Assembly: GCA_949318235.1 (NCBI GenBank)
Contig: OX439135.1
Span: 23,700,957 to 23,764,956 of the forward strand
Direction of reading: 5' to 3'
Length of the DNA stretch: 64,000 bases
DNA from: Ecdyonurus torrentis
Taxonomy: Eukaryota; Arthropoda; Insecta; Ephemeroptera; Heptageniidae
Made by a program: the position numbers and the translations under genes. This document shows, piece by piece, positions 48,012-60,920 of this stretch (positions within the stretch are counted from its first letter, which is position 1; every line of letters begins with the position of its first letter). The notes under the pieces are model-generated. The model worked only from the letters and a program-made list of their open reading frames with translations, was not told the origin of the DNA and did not search any database.

Positions 48012-49937
48012 GGGACCCAATAAAAGGAACACTTAATGCTACCGCGGGCTTGGGGAAAGAAAAAAAAATACATGGTATACGTGACTTTTTAGATAAACGA
48101 CGAACAAAACTTTAATTTTATCAATCTATAACTTTTTTTTTTCTCAACTATAACTTGCATAACGGGGATTGTAAAATTTTTGAGGTATAGCAAAAACCGC
48201 ATAAGGTATTTTTTTTAAACCAAAAAATGTTTTATAATTTTATAACAAAGAATTTTGTCTACTTGTTAGAATCAAGAAAAATATTTAATTCTTTAAGATT
48301 CAGCAAAGATTATAGTTTTTAATTAATTTGTAACGATTTTTGTCATAAAAATCATACAATAGTTCTCTAATACTCTCATTTTCATTTCAAAATATTAAAA
48401 AAAAAGTTGTTATTTATTTTTTTTAAACTCAAATTACATAGTATTGGTTTTATTTAAAATATTAATACCAACATATAAAACAAGTAAAATTTAATTTGAA
48501 CCTATTGATTGAATTTAATTTTAAAATAAAAGCAACAACGCAATAAGGAAAAAAATTATGAATATCATAAACGTCCTTGACGCTTTATAATTATTCAACT
48601 TATTGAGAAATTATATAACAGCATTTCCAGATATATGACACTTAAAAAGAAATTGAACTACGATAATAATAAAAACTAAAGCATAATAATAATTTCATAA
48701 AAATTCAGCTTATTTTATTGAAACTTATAATAACTAGAAAAAAAATATATTAAATATATCGATTTTAAATTTTCCTCATTCAATAAAAATACGAGGAAAA
48801 AAAAGGTACTTTAATCATATTTACATATATATATACGAGGTATAATTATCCTTCAAAAAAATAATGTGGGCCAAAATAAATTACTACAATTTTTCCTATA
48901 CTACTTCAAAGAATTTCAAATACTTAGAAATATCCTACCACTCTGATAATATCGAACTTTCATATATTTTATATTATACAGTTAACATTGGAATTCATAG
49001 AGGTTTTAACATTTAAATATGAGAATTTAAATTACAATTTTAATGATAAAATATATTTAATTATATATTTTCATAAAAGTATTTTTATGTATAAACAATT
49101 AACTGATATACGCGTGCATCAAGGACATGAAAATACTAGATATATCAAGGTCCAAAATAGTTAAATGACACAGAAACTGAAATTAAATGCACTTTTTTTT
49201 TAATGGGTCACTTTTGAACGAACTATTTAAAATAACTGTAATCATTCTTAATGCATTTCTTGTGGAAAAACCATTATCATGAATAATTTTAAAAAATGTG
49301 CATTGCAGGTGATTCAATGATGCAATTTTTAAAATATATATAATAATGACCATAATAATTACATTGTTATTTTAAGTACAAAACAAAAATTAAATTAACT
49401 TGAAAAATACATAAAAAGTCTTGAAAATTTGTACAATTTTTGGGTATACTTAAATTACAAATTCGATATTACATTAAAATTAAACAATACCTAATTATTA
49501 TTTAATTTCATCATAAATATTTTTAATTATTATTTAATTCAAAAGCATACACAAATTGCATTTCAGTTGACATCACAAATCAACAGATTAAAAAAAAAAA
49601 AACATAGTTCATTATGCAGTATTTCTCCAATGTTTATAAAAACATATTTATAATAAAAGCGTCAAAAAGGTACCCACAAAAACAAGGCATAAATTTATTA
49701 ACGTGTACAAAAGACAGGAAATACAGTAGAAAAAAATAGATACTTTTTTTTTTAGGAAAAAAATAAAAGGCTTTCCTAAAACCATAAACCGTAAAGTATA
49801 AAAATAACGGTACCAAACCGTTTACTTTGAAAACACTCATACAAAAAGGTACGGTACTAAATAAGAAAAAAAAAAAGACCTCTTAACCAAAAACGGTAAA
49901 TCTTAATAGATTAATACATAGTAATATTTATACATAC
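48011..49937. other. Very AT-rich intron-like DNA
   Basis: Nearly 2 kb with no coding signal, no recognised repeat and only short A/T runs. Confidence 0.5.
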
Positions 49938-50277
49938 CTCTTAATGAATCAACAGCCCTTCTATTACTATCATTTTCGTTCATAATTTGATCCATTATTG
50001 TATAATACTGCCATAATCGTCGAGGATAAAAACTCGTATCATCACTATTATATTGATCTTTAATTGATCTATATTTACTTTTAAATTTTTTAATTTTTAA
50101 TCTACACTGTTCAGCAGTTTTAAGTACACCTCTTTCACGTAATGCATCAGATATATCTTCAAAAATGTTATGATTTCTAAATGTTCTTTTTAAATGATTT
50201 TGTACATTTTTATCGCCCCAAATAGATAATAATTCTATAACTTCTCTATCAGACCATCTAACACCATATTCTTCCAT
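49938..50277 (-). CDS. First coding exon: Myb/SANT-like (trihelix) module
   Basis: 113 residues before AGAG|GTATGT (phase 1). It starts MEEYGVRWSDREVIELLSIW and continues with ISDALRERGVLKTAEQCRLK and KFKSKYRSIKDQY. This is the pattern of Myb/SANT-like DNA-binding domains of animal trihelix type (W8 and W20, helix 3 AEQCRLKIKKFKSKY). Such domains bind DNA and occur in Harbinger-associated and regulatory proteins. It starts at the first ATG; no acceptor upstream. About 16 kb upstream of the 54-nt exon, with an interchangeable donor phase. Confidence 0.78.
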
Positions 50278-52188
50278 TTTAATAATAAACTAATAATAAA
50301 TATATATAAATTAACTTAAATATTTAATAAATACTAATTAATTGATTAAAAATACACCGAAAATAACACCAAACGATATTTGACACTCTGTTCGCGGACA
50401 GGTGATATTTTTTTTACCGATTTACTATAAAAGTAAGACTTTTAGAATGATTTCTAAAATTATAATGTATACTAAAGCGCAATCGTATGTTATACAGTAT
50501 ATACGCCATCTTGAAAAAATATCTACCACATATGTTTTATTGTAAAAAAAATATCTACCGTATTTTATATTTTTGTTTACATTCCATATATATTATTCAT
50601 GAACTAAAAAAAGATCGATTAATTTTATATTCATTAATTAATTAATAAGCGGTCTCTGTTTATAAATTTTAAAATTTTAATTTAAAAGCTTGCTTTATTT
50701 CTAATTAAACCAGTACTTTAATTTTAAATATTGTTCTTAATTTATAAATTTAAAATATTATGAAATAAAATTATTTTCTTGGAAATAATATATGAGCGAG
50801 AGAATTTGCGATGCGCGCATTATAATTTAGATTTCTGGGGTTAATGACTCATAGGAACTTTTTTTTACGCAAAAAGGGGAAATAAGCAAAATATAGGTAC
50901 TGTTTCCTGAATAGAAATAGATGGTATAATATATTTATGACGTTTTAACACGTCATAATGTTTGGTGCGCTGAGCGCTGAGTGCAAAAAATATATATAAG
51001 TAATAAGCAAAATATAATGTATAATGAATTTTTGAATGCTAAATTTAATTTTGCAATATAAATTTTAGTAACGTAGAATCATTATAACCAAAAAAGTATA
51101 GTTAATTAGTTTATTTAATGAATGGAAAAGTATTTTTTAAGGAAATTTTGAAGAGATAATTTTTTAATGCGATATATATATTTTTAATTTTTTTTCTATT
51201 GAATAAAATGAATATTAATTAGGGTTATGCGAAGAAAAGGAAGAAAAAAAATGTTGAAACTTGAAACTGGCCCATAGCCAGTGTACACTGCACATAAATC
51301 AATTTTGTATTTGTGCAATAAAATGTTATTGTATGAAAATTTAATGCACTATTTCCATGCTTTTGCAAGTAGTATAAATCACAGAAGAGCCCCCCAAAAA
51401 TATTACTCCATAATAAAATCACTAAAGACTTTATAAGATGGTTGCATGAAATTGCGCGTAAACCACCATGCTTGGGCAGATAAATACATTGCCCAGTAGA
51501 GGCTAAATGTAATTCTTATTAGGCTTTTCATTGAGAATTTAATTTTTTTCTAAAAAAAAATCTCAAGTCATTTTAGCCTTTTTTTTTTTTTTTTTTTTTT
51601 TTTTTGAAAAAAAATCTTATATACTGATCGATGTTATACTGCACAAGTATGGCGTCGAAGCGCAATATTATTGAATCAGCAAGTGAGATCACCCATGTTG
51701 AGACTTCACACGTCAGCATAATATGCGAAATAACACATAATACGCATAATTATAGGCATTTACTGTAATGCATAATTCATATACGTGAAATACAACTTTT
51801 TTTTGCGAGTATCATGAGAAAGCATTTTACAGGAATTCTAATGACGCAAAGAAAACCTCTATAGATTAAAAATTATTATCAAAAAATTAAAATACACATC
51901 CTAACAGTTTCGCGATAAATAAATAAGTAAATACTCGCGATACTTAATTTCCTATGGTTAAAAGAATGTGACAGACCAAGATTTTTTTTTTTTTTTCTCC
52001 CAAGAAGACATTGTTCTGAATCGATTGATACGTGAATTTCTTTCTTTTGTGCTCATTGAGTATTTTTAATTAATTTTTGAAAATTGAAAAATGGATTTAC
52101 AGGAGGCTACCACAGAGGTGGCAACTTATGCACGTGGGCATAGAAAAAAGTTACCGCGCGTGACTCTAAAAAATATAATTAAAAATAC
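50278..52188. other. AT-rich spacer
   Basis: A T run lies at 51578-51605. No gene or recognised repeat. Confidence 0.4.
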
Positions 52189-52530
52189 TTAAAGGAATAG
52201 ACCAGAGAAAAACATAAGCATTTATATCACAAAACACTTGATGGGATTTACGTAAATAAAATTAGTATGCCTCAAAACCCAACTGTAGCCCCGTAGCAGT
52301 GATCAGAATATTCGATTAATGCAACCCTCACAACATTTTCATACTAATTTTTGCATTTTTCTGACGTCATAAACATGAATAGTCACTCAAATTGCATACT
52401 TTACAGTATTTTCACACTCTCTCGTGGGGCTACATTAACATTCTGGTAAAATTATCATCAGTTTTGTAAATCCCATTTTGTGTTTATTCGTCAAAAAGTA
52501 CATATTGTTTTATGTGGTCTATGGCTTTAA
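52189..52530. mobile_element. TTAA-flanked MITE family E copy 2
   Basis: TTAAAGGAATAGACCAGAGA ... TATGTGGTCTATGGCTTTAA. Inverted relative to 46118-46455 and alike through the interior. Confidence 0.8.
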
Positions 52531-52650
52531 TAAACTCGAAAAATTAGAAATTCGCGTACCTATCGATTCAGGACAATACCTTCTTGTAGAATACGCCATG
52601 AAATTACCCCCCTTCATTTCTTTATAAATAAGTAGAAAAATTACACTTAC

Positions 52651-53126
52651 ATGTATCCACTGGTTTAATGAAAGGCAGTTTCTCCGTAGAATTCGTCTTG
52701 TGATTACACTTCAGTATCGATTCCTGTCCCTTATTATTATTTTTATGACGACTACACACATTTCCAGCACTTACTAATTGGTTTTTACTTTGTATTTTAT
52801 TTTTTAATTTAGCTGCCGTTACAGATATATGTTTTGAATTTCCATGAACTACTATATCTTGGACAACGTATTGTCCAGCGTCAGATGTTGGTTGTAACTT
52901 AGGGGTCTCTGTAACTACAAATTGACCACCTGAAGGGGACGGACTCATTATTTTATTAGATTTAAATTCTAATGAAAATGACATATAATGAAGTTTTTCA
53001 TTTTCTATGCCGTAATGATTATGACATAGCATTTTTGATGTAAGGATAATGTTTTGACTTGTCTGCTCATGGTAGATAAATGTAAATTGTGCTGGGCAGC
53101 CACCTTTTAGTTTTATCCTTTTATCC
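52651..53126 (-). CDS. Second exon: ZSWIM3-N/WRKY-GCM-like domain, second half
   Basis: The acceptor TTTTGTTTTGTTCACAG and donor ACAT|GTAAGT enclose 476 nt, entering in phase 2 and leaving in phase 1. It reads DKRIKLKGGCPAQFTFIYHE, then NIILTSKMLCHNHYGIENE. Joined to exon 54736 it completes a domain with C (YSCAR), C (GGCPA) and H-N-H, as in the N-terminal domain of ZSWIM3-type proteins and the WRKY-GCM1 fold. The rest is a polar linker (MSPSPSGGQFVVTETPK, GQYVVQDIVVHGNSK) without a recognised domain. Its phase-1 exit matches all other modules in the window. Confidence 0.75.
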
Positions 53127-53560
53127 CTGTGAACAAAACAAAATATAAAAGTAGTAACATGTTAGGTATTTTCTATAATAAGAATAAAAATAATATAAAA
53201 AAAATGATTTTTTTTTTTTTTTTTTTTTTTTTGAAGAATTTTTAAAAATACAAGGAAAGAAATTGACGTGATAACTGATCGATATAAAAAAATATATATA
53301 AATTTGATAAATTTGAAAAAATGGAAGATGGGAAGTTGAATAGATGAATTCCCCATTCTCCAATTTCTGTGTTATTCATTCTATCGTGTTTTTAGTATTA
53401 TTACTTTTTTAAAATAATTGTTATAAGATTTTTTTTTTCCTCTTTCTTTATGAATTATTTCTTTATAATACTTGTATTGGTAATTTTTATGTAAAAAATA
53501 TTGTTCTTTGTAAATTTTAAAGTAATTGTAAGTTTAATGACAGGGGGATCGAGAGAAAGA

Positions 53561-54041
<481 letters not shown>

Positions 54042-54082
54042 CTTACAACAGGTTGCAAAAACAAAGAGTAATCGATTTTCAT
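54042..54082 (-). CDS. Possible alternative short first exon
   Basis: ACC-ATG gives MKIDYSLFLQPVV, then TAAG|GTATGT in phase 2, which fits the phase-2 acceptor of exon 52651. Using it would replace the first half of the zinc-binding domain (including its first Cys) with 13 residues. The exon is very short, so the coding evidence is only the ATG, the donor and the phase. Confidence 0.4.
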
Positions 54083-54735
54083 GGTATGTAATACACTACA
54101 CGATTATTTACGTTTTATTTATGGTACCTCTACCATTTCCCACATGTATGTGTATTTTGTAATAATTTTTTATATGAGAATAAAATGTATACCGTTCAAT
54201 ACTGAATGGTAAAAAAATCAATACGTACCCCCGTCAAAATACGCATTACGTTTGTGCAACAGTTTTATTATTATTATTCTTTCTTTTTTGCCTATATGCA
54301 TACTATATGTATGTACAATAACAATACGCATACTAAAAACACGGTTTTATGACGCAAAAAAAAAATATATTAAAAAAAATAAAACCATTTCCTTATACTT
54401 TGCTTCGGCAAGAAAAAAGACTCCTGCCCCCACTGGATGCTGCGAACATATTCTCTGATCGTTATTCAGTTGCTTTTGCCGCCCACGCATTTTGATGTTA
54501 ACAAATCATATTTTACATTAGCTTAAATCTAAATGGAAACGTCTGACAATACTTAATTTTACATAAAAATAATATATTTTACAGGCTAACATAATTTTTT
54601 ATTACGATAATTTTCAATTATAACGAAAAAAATCTTTTATTTCAAAAATGATGCAATCGGAAAAGAAGAGGATTCACAAAGATTTTAGATTTTATGTACA
54701 TATATTTACATACTTTTAAATAAAAATAAACTTAC

Positions 54736-54935
54736 CAATTTCTAGCACATGAATAAGTAGTTATTATTCCACCCATTCGTCCTTGAACAGTACTATGTAA
54801 TAATTTAAAACTAGAATTAGATTCATTTTGAAATTGTTTTAATAATAGTTCAAATTCATTGATGTCTAAAAACTCAGTTTTTTTCTTGAAAATACTATCA
54901 AAAATAGCAATATCAGTATAAATATGAGCACTCAT
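54736..54935 (-). CDS. First exon: ZSWIM3-N-like domain, first half
   Basis: 66 residues then AATTG|GTAAGT (phase 2). Contains INEFELLLKQFQNESNSSFK and ITTYSCARN, the typical start of the ZSWIM3-type N-terminal domain (an F..L..F...T/S..F block, then Y.C). Splicing to exon 52651 makes a W codon at the junction and continues DKRIKLKGGCPAQ. It starts at the first ATG; no acceptor is seen upstream. This is the right-most convincing coding exon on the minus strand. Confidence 0.72.
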
Positions 54936-56430
54936 TGTTTCAATAATATTTTAAAAACACACTGATGCTACAATATCCTATGTACATTCACAAAGTAATT
55001 AGTTTTATTCAATTTTAAGTCCACACTAAACGTTCAACGTGATTTTAATTTTGTTTTTCCTTGAAACCCAAATCATAACAAAGCAGCGCATTTTGATGCT
55101 CGTTTGTTTTTTTCGCGCGAACATTGATATAAATTAAAAACACGTAATTTTATTTACAAAAATCGAGATTTGTGTAATTTTTTCACTTTAAAATATAATT
55201 AGCTAATATATTTAATGATATAACCATTCTATAATTGACATTGATCTATATTGCACATATTTATCGCCAGTATAGCTAATAGTTCATCAATTAACCCCGG
55301 TGAGGACGAGTGCTACAAAATTAAAGGTTCAATATAATCTTGATTGAAATTCATTATTTTGTTAATATATTTTATATTTTTTAGAGCCATATTGTTGCAG
55401 ATAGTATTTATTATTATTATTTTTTATTATAAAATGCACTAATAATTGTTCGATTGTGACGTTATTATTATTTATTAAAATTAAAATAGTTTGATATTAG
55501 AAAAAAGTTGAATAATATTAATATTTCAAAAGTTTTGTAAGGTGTAAAACTTTTACTACAATTACTGCGATTACACATTTAAAGTGATAGATAAAAATAC
55601 TATTTAACTATAGCACGAGAGAAACATTGCAAATCTACAGTATTTTATATATTCTACGTCTTTTGAGGGTAATTTGCTGATTGTCCCAGAACGGCATACA
55701 AAATAACAGAATATATGTGTAAGACGAAGAAAAAAAAATCGGTATATTTATATATTTCACATTAAAGCTCAAGACAGCGATCGTTTCTTAGCGCAATTCT
55801 GATTTATCCCTACGATAGCGTCCATAAAGTTAACACAGTCCAAACTCTTATCGCTGCGCTAAGAAAATCGCTAGAAAGGGACAGCTGTCCTAGGCTTTAG
55901 CCTAAAAATTATGCTACACTCTATAAACAACAATTAAAATTGAAATAAAATATCAAATAAATTCAATCATATATTTTATTCACAACAAAATTTCTTTAAA
56001 ATTATTATGGGTCGACAAAAAAATTTCAATATAATTTTTATAAAACAACTTTTTTTTTTTTTTTTTTTTACCACCCATAAAAAGTGAACATTTTTATTTA
56101 TTTTTTCACAACCCTTTTACATAATTATAATTTTTATTATATACTTATAATTTAAATATATATAAGATAAAAAGAAATTTAAAATAATATATTTGCTAAA
56201 TTTCTTAATTATTTATATATATAATAATATATTATATTGTTGTTTATATTTACAAAATGATAAAACAAGAAACATAAACAATAAAAAGGATGAGTCCTAT
56301 CAACAAATGTAAAATTAAATATTTATTTCGAGCTTTTTTTTATAATCACGGATTATTTTAATTAGCTCAAATAAAAAACAAAATATAAAGTAAAATAATA
56401 ATATAAGAACTTAAATTATTGCATTATATA

Positions 56431-56524
<94 letters not shown>

Positions 56525-57050
56525 TAATACTATTATAGTACCCTGATAAATAGCAGAGAATATTTTATATGTATAAAGTTTTTCTTTTTTTATAAGTCAC
56601 TTTTTTCATTTAATTAAAATTATATCATTCAATTAAAAGAAATTAAAAATGCATTGCAAAAGATATACAAATTTCCTCATATTTTTGGAAAAAAGAAAGA
56701 GAAATCAAGGTAATAATTTAAGAAATAAGAAGTTTAATTTGAATGGGCAAAGAATAATTAGAGCCTTAAATTGTATATATTCTGAAAGAACTTATTGGAT
56801 TATTATATATTATATATATCTGTCTTTTTTTAAGTAAAGAGTGAAAATATAATTATGCCACAAAGAACGCGAAAGAAGTATTTTAGCAGGTACAGTAATT
56901 TTTAATTTGCAACCTTTAAAAATAATTTTAAAAACATAATGTTTCAAAAAGAAAAAAATATATACCTATAATTATAATAATAATAATAAAAAAATGAAGC
57001 TCTTTCAAAAATCGCAAATAACAAAGACCGATTTCAAATAAAACCATACA
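54936..57050. other. AT-rich spacer
   Basis: T run at 56051-56069. A TG/TA tract of about 90 bases lies at 56431-56522. A plus-strand MPQRTRKKYFSR followed by GTACAG (about 56856) is too weak to call. A short near-palindrome (GATTTATCCC..ACGATAGCG) lies around 55800-55870. Confidence 0.4.
56431..56522. repeat. TG/TA microsatellite
   Basis: (TG)5 then about 80 bases of (TA)n. Confidence 0.97.
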
Positions 57051-57054
57051 TACA

Positions 57055-57515
57055 TACATACATATCATGACGCTATAAATCCCTTTCGGGGTAAGCCAAC
57101 AACACAGATGTTTTATCCTGACCCAGTGATAGACCTCCACAACTTCCTATCCTGACATACTTCACTTGCTTCCGCCAGTCTCATACCTTGTTTCATACAT
57201 TTCCTTTTGCATTTCATACTGCGTACATTCTTATTTTTCAAACATCTTCCAACCACCTCAGACCATGATGTTTTAGGTCTGCCTCTATCTCTCCTTCCAT
57301 CCACTCTACTATGAAATACCTGCTTTGCTATTCTTTCGTCACCCATTCTCTCAACATGACCAAACCACCGTAATACACTGTTCTCATACTTCTCAGTCAC
57401 AGTTTCTTTTACTCCACATTTCTCCAACACCCAAGTATTCCTTACCCTATCTAATCTTGTTTTACCACACATACTTCTGAGAAAACTCATACCAACAGCA
57501 TTCAACCAAAACAGT
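57055..57515 (-). mobile_element. LINE 3' fragment (reverse-transcriptase C-terminal region)
   Basis: Reads GMSFLRSMCGKTRLDRVRN, then LRWFGHVERMGDERI, then RGRPKTSWSEVV and DRKLWRSITGSG. This LRWFGHV..RGRP..SW pattern is the conserved C-terminal tail of the reverse transcriptase of insect LINEs. The 3' end (CGTCATGATATGTATGTATG) carries the (ATGT)n tail typical of RTE-type and related elements. 5'-truncated, about 450 bp. Frame open, but only a fragment. Confidence 0.85.
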
Positions 57516-59310
57516 AAAAAAGAAGGAATGATATAATTTCAATATAAATTTTTTAGAAAATAGAATATATTTTTTTGTTTATTCATAAATCTATACAATA
57601 TTTTTATAAGAAGGTATTCTCATATTTTTTTACATAATTTATATAATATTGTGCAATTTTCATAGAAAAAATGTTAAATGACTCTTACAATATAGGTATT
57701 ATATATTTTATAAGATTTTTTTTTTATTTATTTTTTTTTTAAGGAACAAGAATTGTATTTTATATTATTTAGTATGTGTGTGTGCTTTTTACAATATATA
57801 GATTTTTATACATACATTATACACAGTATCATAGATTTTTTTTTGTACATATAAAAATATATCATAGTCATTGCCTCTTAAAATATACAGTATTCTTTCC
57901 TTACTTGAAAGATATATAGAAAGAAATTAGTTATAATTTGAATATAAGAAATAGAAGATACAATGGAATGTGGTTTATCTAATGGAATTGTTCGTTTGCC
58001 ATTTTTTTTTTTTTTTTTTTTTTCCAGTTTTATTTGAAATAATTGAATGTAATGTTTTTTGATAACAATATCTCTCTCTGGTCATTTGATATCCCAGAAA
58101 ACACAGTTTTGAAGACAAATAACGTTTTTTTTTTTTAATGAATTTTCAAATATAGGCCTACGTAACCTATGCAAGAATGCATGGAATTTAATTTCTTAAT
58201 TTAATTACACTGTGGACACATTGACACCATTACCAAAATAAGAAGAGAGGTTATTAGAACTGGATGCAACCCACTTTTCTCGTATTCTAAGCAATTTATA
58301 GAAATAAAATTTAACATGTATTAACTTCAATAATACATTGATCACCTGTAAAATGTTGGTGTTTCTCTGTGGAAAATTGTTTCAGAAAAAGGGGGTTTAA
58401 AAATCTCTGTTGTTATTTTGGCCCAGGGTGTATATGGTTGTAATAATATATTTATTTTTCATAAAAAATTTGATATAGGGTGAAAGTGGAACAAAATTAC
58501 AAAAATGCATTTTTTTTTATTGATGTTGTAGTGGGAAATATACATATCTCTGCTTTTTATAACAAAAATTCTAGATTTTTTCTTTGATGGTAAGCAAAAT
58601 GTGCATCTAATTTTATTGTCACTGCAAGCAAAATGAGTTTCTCGTTTCCGAATGTGTCAGCGCTCCCAGTTACACAATTTGCTTCTCACAAAAATAAAAT
58701 AAAAATAGTAATAAAAAACTAGTTATACATTTAGCTTTATGTGATTAAAACAAATAGATACACACATTTTCCACTACAAAATTGATCAGCAGTTCATACA
58801 TAATCAGAAACAAGTATTTCTTTTTTTCACCAGGTAGGTTTAAAGTATGTTCTTATCTAGCACGTCCAAAACTCCAGGCTGGGCGTCATTTCTTGTAGTG
58901 CACGCATGCAATTCAAGAAAAGAACACTAGAACACTTGACATGCTAGATAATGAGGGAGGTGCACGATACCTACCTGGCGAAAAATAAAATATTTGTATC
59001 TTATTCGAGAAAAAAAAAAAAAAAAAAAAAAAGCTGCCAATTTAATAATAGTATTTTGGTAATATTAATAGTAATAAAAGTCTTTTGGGCTATTAAAAAA
59101 AAAAAAAAAAAAATGACCTAATGCTTTTTAAATGGAATTGCACACCTTTTTTTGAGCAAGGGAACTGGGTTTACGAACAACACTATTGTTACAATTTTAT
59201 TTCACTTCCCCCCAGATCAAAATTCAAATGAAACACAATACTATCACAACTATGTGTACAATCCTCTCAAATCTGACCACTTGAGTTAAAGTTTCCCCAC
59301 ATATTTAACA
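57516..59310. other. AT-rich spacer
   Basis: Several poly-A/T runs (57998-58023, 59009-59031, 59094-59113). 58300-58400 (TTTAACATGTATTAACTTCA.., GGAAAATTGTTT) is a repeat also present at 40738-40815. No gene. Confidence 0.45.
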
Positions 59311-59593
59311 TTTCGATGCTAATTTGCGGCTAAACCACGCTTCTGCTTAAAGCGTGTTTCCTTACTTTCACGGATCTACGTTTATCGCGATAGCCTAAAA
59401 AACGCGTATCTACATTTATTGCAACAGCAGGTAAAAACATTTCTACACCTGTTTTCCTATCTAGAAATGTTTTTACCTGCTGCCGCGATAAATGTATATA
59501 CGCGTTTTTATGGCTATCGCGATAAACGTAGATGCGTGAAAGTAAGGAAACACGCTAAAAGCAGAAGCGTGGTTTAGCCGCAAACCATCGATT
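59311..59593. mobile_element. Hairpin (foldback) element
   Basis: Two arms of about 125 bases are near-perfect reverse complements: TTTGCGGCTAAACCACGCTT .. GGTAAAAACATTTCTA at the left and TAGAAATGTTTTTACC .. AAGCGTGGTTTAGCCGCAAA at the right, around a 15-25 base loop. CpG-rich. No ORF. Confidence 0.85.
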
Positions 59594-59642
59594 TGGAGAT
59601 TATAGATTAACACTTCGGTCAAATATATTTGAGAGAAGTGTA

Positions 59643-59760
59643 CAGCTCTGGCCAAAAGTTTAATAACGGAGCAGCAGCGACCGCAACGTTTTCTCATAAA
59701 GATAACATAGTGTAGTTGCGGGTTGCCTGTTTACAAATCTTTCTTAAACTTTTGGCCCTG
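59643..59760. mobile_element. Tc1/mariner-like MITE
   Basis: CAGCTCTGGCCAAAAGTTTA at the left and TAAACTTTTGGCCCTG at the right, flanked by TA on both sides (59641-59642, 59761-59762). The GGCCAAAAGTTT core is typical of Tc1-type termini. 118 bp. Confidence 0.8.
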
Positions 59761-60024
59761 TATACATGTTAAAGAAAAAGTTTGAGAAAGTATAAAAACT
59801 TGACAATTATTTTTTTATTGGCATACATAGATCATTAAAGCGGTTATTTCACCAATATATTTTAATATATTTTTCTATTATTGATATCTTATATTTATTT
59901 AATGATTTTACAAAGTATTTAAAAAATTCTAGGAAATTTCTTTATAATTTAAATTTAATAATTTGTTTTTTAAAATGAAGAGTGGTAAAAGAGATGTTGC
60001 AACAGTGTATTTTATAGCAGACGA

Positions 60025-60165
60025 TTTTTTTATGCTTGCGCGCAGCCAGTCCGCGCAACAATCATTCATTCTTTCTCGCTCTCTCAAAGTAATCGGCTCG
60101 CGTGAAACTTGGCTGCTGCTTGCTGCTCGCTGCTATGCTCCTCTCTCTCGGCCAGCATGCATAAA
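60025..60165. promoter_or_regulatory. CpG-containing promoter-like stretch
   Basis: TATGCTTGCGCGCAGCCAGT .. TCGCTCTCTC .. GGCTCGCGTG and (CTGCT)n. It contrasts with AT-rich flanks. A second stretch lies at 60395-60545 (GCCAAGCGAGCGGTG .. CTGATTGGCGCTTC, an inverted CCAAT). Function is only inferred. Confidence 0.35.
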
Positions 60166-60920
60166 CATTTTACTACAATTAAAATATATACCTCTCTCGT
60201 AATTCCTTTCAATAATAAAATATTTTTAACAAAAAAATAAAATAGAAAATATACAAGAAATTATTTAATTTTTTTTTTTAAATTTGTATATCTTATTAGC
60301 TTATACATACATGAATAACAAAATAATAGTTCTTGAAAAAAAAAAAAAAAAAGGATTTATTATATATTTGCAAGACAATACAGAAAACAAAACAATTGAA
60401 GCCAAGCGAGCGGTGTCAAGCCGCGCCTCTCAATCTCTGATTGGCGCTTCTCTTTATCTTGTCTTTGACCGAGGTGGAGGGCAAACTGCATACCGGCGAG
60501 TTCATGACCGAATGCCGAGAGACATCGAAAGCTCGGTTCGCTGTAAATAATTAATACAAAAACTTTTTACTTTCGTTAGCGCTATATGCCGTGATTTATT
60601 TATTATTAAATAATGAAAAATTAGTACAATATTATAAGAATTATTATATTATAATATGTATTATTTGAATAAATTTTGTTGCATAATAAAAATGCACAGA
60701 AAATAAATAAAAAGCATTGCACGCACGCACGTAAAAAAAAAAAAAAAAAACTATATGAAACGATTCAAACCTCCACATATCATATTGTCCGTGGGAAAAA
60801 CGTTCTTATTTTTATAAAGAGTTTGTGTGAGCTAAATCACGCGGGCTCCAACGCCGTCCACCCGCCTATCACGGATCACGTTGAAAATTTTTTTCCTTGA
60901 ATCTTATTCAGAGGTGTTTA

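Noticed and set aside
54081..54458. Plus-strand frame at 54252-54458
   Set aside because: No start or splice context and low-complexity codons.
56850..56900. Plus-strand MPQRTRKKYFSR followed by GTACAG
   Set aside because: Twelve codons and a weak donor in very AT-rich DNA; no supporting exon.
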